In this document: piece by piece, positions 6,138-9,227 of the stretch
How the letters are laid out: each line of letters opens with the position of its first letter
Numbering within the stretch: position 1 is the first letter of the stretch
Assembly: GCA_002358975.1 (NCBI GenBank)
Contig: DEPX01000041.1
Span: 1 to 9,227, forward strand
DNA: 9,227 nt
Reading direction: 5' to 3'
Origin: Micrococcaceae bacterium UBA3381
GTDB lineage: Bacteria; Actinomycetota; Actinomycetes; Actinomycetales; Micrococcaceae
Program-made: the position numbers and the translations under genes
Notes under the pieces: model-generated
Database searches by the model: none
What the model was told of the DNA's origin: nothing
Seen by the model: the letters and a program-made list of their open reading frames with translations, nothing else

Positions 6138-6257
6138 CATCCTGTTGAGCAGGAGATTTGAATCACTTGAAGAGGAACAACGCACCCGGTGCTTAACCAC
6201 GAGCCGATGGAAGCGAGACGGTGGCCGCCGGGTGCCGCATAAGGATGGTAATCTTTT
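6138..6257 (+). promoter_or_regulatory. Possible structured 5' leader of ehuB
   Basis: Within the leader TCCTG (6140-6144)/CAGGA (6150-6154) forms a small hairpin. A larger one pairs GCACCCGG (6182-6189) with CCGGGTGC (6228-6235), with an inner CCAC (6197-6200)/GTGG (6221-6224). It ends just before the ribosome-binding region AAGGATGG (6241-6248). I recognise no known riboswitch class. It might control access to the ehuB start, or be a chance G+C-rich fold. Confidence 0.3.
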
Positions 6258-7142
6258 ATGGTTCGTAGCACATCGAAAACAAGTAAAGCAGTCGCCCTAG
6301 CAGGCGCTGCCCTGCTTACTCTGTCGGCTTGTGGCGGGGGTGACAACAACGCCGAGGAAGAAGACGTCATCACCGTCGGGATCGCTGGTGAAGTGCCATA
6401 TTCATATCTCAATGATGACGGGGAGCCAGAAGGTGCCACGGTAGCAATTGCTGAAAAGATCTTTGGCGACATGGGCTACGAAGTCGAAGCAGAATTGGTT
6501 GACTGGGACAACCTGATCCCAGGTCTGAATGCAGAACGCTTTGATGCTATCTCAGCCGGGATGTCAATTACCCCAGAACGGTGTGACGAGGCCGCATTTG
6601 CTGAGCCGGAAATTATGTACACAACCGCTCTGGTCGTGGAAGATGGCAACCCTTACGATGTTGAGGATCTCGACGACGTCCTAGAAGCCCAAGAAAACGG
6701 CGAAGATATCAAACTGGCCACACTTACCGCCGGCATCGAAGCTGGCTATGCCACCGACATGGGATTGGACTATGACGGTGTGGGAAGTGCTGACGAAGGC
6801 ATCGAAATGGTCCAGGGCGGACGCGCCGACGTCTTTGCTCTAACTGCAATCTCACTGACGGAAATGGCGTCTGATCTCGACGATGTTGAGGTTACAGACC
6901 CATTCGTCCAAGAGATAGACGGTGTTAAGCAATATGGAGCCGGCTCAACCGTATTTCGCCAAGACGACACCGATATGCTTGACGAATATAATGAGCATCT
7001 AGCCGATCTGAAGTCTAATGACGAGCTGGGTGACATTCTTGGCGAATATGGTTTCACTGATGCTGAAGTGCCACCAGAAGATATGTCCAGCGAAGCTCTT
7101 TGCGAAGGTGACTTAGAATCCCTACAAGATATTGAGGAATAG
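6258..7142 (+). CDS. ehuB: Ectoine/hydroxyectoine-type ABC transporter substrate-binding lipoprotein EhuB
   Basis: Binds a compatible solute, most likely ectoine or hydroxyectoine, outside the membrane for the importer made by the next genes. It has 294 residues. The signal peptide (basic start, hydrophobic AVALAGAALLTL) ends in LSAC with lipid-bearing Cys25. The mature part is a family-3 (polar amino acid type) periplasmic-binding fold: ITVGIAGEVPYSYLNDDG (38-55), the WDNLIPGLNAERFDAISAGMSITPERCD block (83-110), in which GL-RFD-GM-ITPERC is typical of EhuB, and AFAEPEIMYTTALVV (113-127). It is extremely acidic: about 73 Asp/Glu and 8 Lys/Arg in 270 mature residues by my count, as in proteins exposed to high salt. 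AAGGA lies about 12 bases before the ATG. The substrate is inferred from family and gene order. Other polar solutes are possible. Confidence 0.87.
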   Translation: MVRSTSKTSKAVALAGAALLTLSACGGGDNNAEEEDVITVGIAGEVPYSYLNDDGEPEGATVAIAEKIFGDMGYEVEAELVDWDNLIPGLNAERFDAISAGMSITPERCDEAAFAEPEIMYTTALVVEDGNPYDVEDLDDVLEAQENGEDIKLATLTAGIEAGYATDMGLDYDGVGSADEGIEMVQGGRADVFALTAISLTEMASDLDDVEVTDPFVQEIDGVKQYGAGSTVFRQDDTDMLDEYNEHLADLKSNDELGDILGEYGFTDAEVPPEDMSSEALCEGDLESLQDIEE

Positions 7143-7163
7143 TCCGGTTCTCTGATTTTGACG

Positions 7164-7198
7164 GCTCCGCCAGGCTGAATGCATCGGCCTGGCGGAGC
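7164..7198 (+). repeat. Strong hairpin between ehuB and ehuC
   Basis: GCTCCGCCAGGC (7164-7175) and GCCTGGCGGAGC (7187-7198) form a perfect 12-pair G+C-rich stem with an 11-base loop. No T-run follows. Such a structure after a binding-protein gene is known in other importer operons to stabilise the upstream mRNA or reduce read-through, giving more binding protein than permease. It could also work as a partial terminator. Confidence 0.7.
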
Positions 7199-7233
7199 AG
7201 TTGTTACCGCACCAGAAGGGACTGAGTTTTCTT

Positions 7234-7983
7234 GTGAATTATCTTGATGCATTGTCGATGCACGCCCCTCGCTTATGGGATGGGCTACTACTGACGCTTG
7301 TGCTAACGGTTATTAGCGGTCTACTAGCATTCGTTGTGTCTGTAGCACTGGGTTTACTGGCTGGCAGTAACAGGTGGTTTGTTCGTATCCCAGCAAGGTT
7401 TATTGTCGAATTTTTCCGAGGCACCTCTTTGCTAGTGCAGTTGATGTGGCTTTTTTACGTGTTGCCGCTCTTTGGCCCACGTCTCGACGCGATGCTTGTA
7501 GCAATTTTTGGGCTAACTTTAAACTACGGCGCCTACGGAGCCGAAGCCGTACGAGCATCTTTGACGTCCGTACCACAGGGGCAGTGGGAAGCAACCGTAG
7601 CGCTATCCATGTCCTGGCCTCATAAAATTCGGCGGGTCATCTTCCCTCAAGCTTGGGCGCTGATGCTCCCCTCCCTAACGAACTTGTGGGTGCATCTGCT
7701 CAAAGGAAGCTCGATTGTTTACCTAGTCGGGTTGAGTGAATTCACATTCGAATTACTACAATTGCGCCGCACAACCGACTGGTTTTTCTCCCTTGCCGTG
7801 GTAGGGCTTATTGTGTATTTCCTAATAGCACTAGCCCTAACCCAGTTGATGCGACTTCTTGAAATACGAGCAAAACACCGACTGGGACAAGGACCAAGCC
7901 TTCGCGAAATACTTTCCCCTATCCCGCGCTTCAACAAGACGTCGCCTGACGAAGTCGCCACCGCGTCTGGAGGGACTCGATGA
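7234..7983 (+). CDS. ehuC: Ectoine/hydroxyectoine-type ABC transporter permease EhuC
   Basis: One of two membrane subunits of the importer. From GTG 7234 it has 249 residues. It has hydrophobic segments at about 15-42, 65-80, 85-100, 155-172 and 184-205, and the His/Glu/Gln-type permease motif FFRGTSLLVQLMWLFYVLP (60-78). The coupling loop is QWEATVALSMSWPHKIRRVI, then FPQAWALMLPSL (137-148). At the place of the usual EAA-loop glycine stands Ser125. An in-frame TTG at 7201 would add 11 residues but overlaps the foot of the hairpin region. GTG 7234 has GAAGGGA about 12 bases upstream and gives a start closer to the family. The stop overlaps the ehuD start (ATGA). Permease identity is very sure, the assignment as EhuC is by context. 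Confidence 0.86.
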   Translation: MNYLDALSMHAPRLWDGLLLTLVLTVISGLLAFVVSVALGLLAGSNRWFVRIPARFIVEFFRGTSLLVQLMWLFYVLPLFGPRLDAMLVAIFGLTLNYGAYGAEAVRASLTSVPQGQWEATVALSMSWPHKIRRVIFPQAWALMLPSLTNLWVHLLKGSSIVYLVGLSEFTFELLQLRRTTDWFFSLAVVGLIVYFLIALALTQLMRLLEIRAKHRLGQGPSLREILSPIPRFNKTSPDEVATASGGTR

Positions 7984-8699
7984 GTATTTTCACCACCCTG
8001 TCCTTTATCGCAACCGAAACGCTGGATGCCCCCGAAGTTGACGACACCACTAGCTTCTGGCGGTGGGATTTCGCTTGGGATGTCCTGCCAACGATGTTGC
8101 GGTCTTTTCTTCAAGTCACCCTGTTGGTTACTGTCGTTGGCACAGTTATTGCAGCCATACTCGGGTTAATTATTGCCATACTTATCAGGGCGCTACCCCG
8201 TCCGCTGGCCTGGCTGGTCACCTGGGTTGCAAACTTTATCCGAATGACTCCAATCGTGGTACAACTACTCGTGGTGTTTTATGGCTTCGTTTGGATGCAA
8301 CCTATGACTATTGCACTCTTGGTATATGGAGTCCATTATTCAACTTACATGTCAGAGGTGTACCGGGCTGGCATTGATTCCGTGCCGGCCGGCCAGTGGG
8401 AAGCCACTACAGCATTATCTCTACCTGTTGGACGCAGGTGGAGCAGGGTGGTTATCCCCCAAGCGCTGCGCTCGACCATACCGTCGCTTGGCAATTACGC
8501 AATTTCAATGTTCAAAGATACGCCATTTCTCATCGCGATCTCTGTGATGGAAATGGTTACCACTGCCCTGGAGATCGGTGGTTTTACCTACCGGTACATC
8601 GAAACTATAACTATCGCGGGGCTGATCTTTTTAGTAGCCAGCTATGTAACCGCCGTTCTCGTCAACCAATTGGAGAAACGACTTGCCTACTCCCACTGA
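7980..8699 (+). CDS. ehuD: Ectoine/hydroxyectoine-type ABC transporter permease EhuD
   Basis: Second membrane subunit, pairing with EhuC. The 239-residue protein starts with a polar stretch of about 35 residues, then hydrophobic segments at about 43-70, 77-105, 108-120 and 212-228. The family motif ANFIRMTPIVVQLLVVFYG spans 84-102. The coupling loop QWEATTALSLPVGRRWSRVV, then IPQALRSTIPSL (159-170), again has Ser (147) where glycine is usual, as in EhuC. GGAGGG stands five bases before ATG 7980, a strong ribosome site. It overlaps ehuC by four bases and ehuA by 17, so translation is probably coupled. The call as EhuD follows from order and motif. Confidence 0.86.
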   Translation: MSIFTTLSFIATETLDAPEVDDTTSFWRWDFAWDVLPTMLRSFLQVTLLVTVVGTVIAAILGLIIAILIRALPRPLAWLVTWVANFIRMTPIVVQLLVVFYGFVWMQPMTIALLVYGVHYSTYMSEVYRAGIDSVPAGQWEATTALSLPVGRRWSRVVIPQALRSTIPSLGNYAISMFKDTPFLIAISVMEMVTTALEIGGFTYRYIETITIAGLIFLVASYVTAVLVNQLEKRLAYSH

Positions 8700-9227
8700 A
8701 TATCCAAGCACTAACCCGGTTATTGAGTTTCGCGATGTCAAAAAACGCTTCGGAGACAAAACGATTCTCAATGATTTAAATTTCACAGTGGATCGCGGAG
8801 AACGAGTAACACTTATTGGTCCCTCCGGATCTGGTAAGACCACTATTTTGCGGCTTATTATGACACTGGAGAAACTGACCGGTGGTTACATTTTTATTGA
8901 TGGTCAGCCCTTAGTTTACGAACAACGGGGCGACAGACGTGTTCCGGTGCCCAAACGCCAACAAAAACAATTGCGCACCCGCATCGGGATGGTCTTTCAA
9001 CAGTTCAACTTGTTTCCCAACATGACCGTAACGGAAAATATTGTTGAAGCCCCGATCCACGTGCTTGGTAAATCTAAAGTTGAAGCAAAGAGCCGCGCCC
9101 GCGAACTGCTGGAACAAGTTGGCTTACCTGATAAAGCTGATGCGCATCCCTCCGAACTTTCCGGTGGCCAACAACAGCGCGTAGCCATTGCCCGTGCCCT
9201 AGCCATGGACCCAGAAATCCTCCTACT
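8683..9227 (+). CDS. ehuA: Ectoine/hydroxyectoine-type ABC transporter ATP-binding protein EhuA (partial, cut by window end)
   Basis: ATPase of the importer. 181 codons are present before the right edge. It probably starts at TTG 8683, inside the end of ehuD, with GGAG seven bases upstream; no suitable ATG lies before the Walker A. Visible parts from that start are IEFRDVKKRFGDKTIL (14-29), Walker A GPSGSGKTT (46-54), then LRLIMTLEKLTGGYIFIDG (56-74, typical of EhuA), the Q-loop MVFQQFNLFPNMTV (103-116), and the signature LSGGQQQRVAIARALA (159-174). Walker B begins at the edge and is not seen, nor is the switch histidine. The insert VYEQRGDRRVPVPKRQQKQLRTR (78-100) fits polar-amino-acid-type ATPases of this family. 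The family is sure. The gene symbol rests on the ehuBCD context. Confidence 0.88.
   Translation, partial: MPTPTEYPSTNPVIEFRDVKKRFGDKTILNDLNFTVDRGERVTLIGPSGSGKTTILRLIMTLEKLTGGYIFIDGQPLVYEQRGDRRVPVPKRQQKQLRTRIGMVFQQFNLFPNMTVTENIVEAPIHVLGKSKVEAKSRARELLEQVGLPDKADAHPSELSGGQQQRVAIARALAMDPEILL

Noticed and set aside
6103..6300. 65-codon plus-strand frame between the panD remnant and ehuB
   Set aside because: It has no recognisable domain or good ribosome site, and it overlaps the ehuB start in another frame as well as the presumed promoter and leader.
6770..7252. 160-codon minus-strand frame antisense to ehuB
   Set aside because: Its serine-rich translation is the mirror of the Asp/Glu-rich codons of EhuB, and it spans the intergenic hairpin.
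1..9227. CRISPR array, insertion sequence or phage genes
   Set aside because: No regularly spaced repeats, transposase or integrase motifs, or target-site duplications were seen on either strand.

Overview
The window reads as chromosomal DNA of a Gram-positive actinobacterium, probably in or near the Micrococcaceae, with moderate G+C (about half by eye). The reasons are a NusG with a long acidic N-terminal extension, the tRNA-Trp/secE/nusG arrangement, an aminotransferase gene diverging from it, lipoprotein-type solute-binding proteins, and frequent GTG/TTG starts. The two secreted binding proteins are very acidic, which fits a salt-tolerant organism. The genus is inference.

Layout. (1) 1-1438, minus strand: tRNA-Trp, secE, nusG, reading towards the left edge, where rplK would be expected. 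A hairpin separates secE from nusG. (2) 1439-1669: divergent intergenic region with a candidate tRNA promoter and a short palindrome upstream of the aminotransferase. (3) 1670-2875, plus strand: a class I aspartate aminotransferase. (4) 2897-5657: a molybdate-uptake operon, regulator (MerR-like HTH plus Mop/TOBE), modA, modB, modC, with 4-base overlaps or very short gaps. A 14+14 bp inverted repeat spans the presumed promoter, and its right arm begins exactly at the regulator's ATG. ModC lacks the usual C-terminal TOBE region, so the only visible Mop domain is on the regulator. (5) 5768-6086: a decayed panD (aspartate 1-decarboxylase) remnant with a frameshift, a lost Gly-Ser processing site and an in-frame loss of about 47 codons. 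(6) 6103-9227: an ectoine/hydroxyectoine-type uptake operon, ehuB-ehuC-ehuD-ehuA, with a candidate promoter, a structured leader and a strong hairpin between ehuB and ehuC. ehuA runs off the right edge.

How the parts work together: secE and nusG serve protein export and transcription elongation, with tRNA-Trp in front of them. The mod operon imports molybdate for molybdenum-cofactor enzymes, with the first gene as probable sensor and autoregulator. The ehu operon imports compatible solutes for osmoprotection or as nutrients. The mod and ehu blocks look like independent transport cassettes with the dead panD between them. I see no wholly new system. The most notable signals are the operator overlapping a start codon and the multiply damaged panD.
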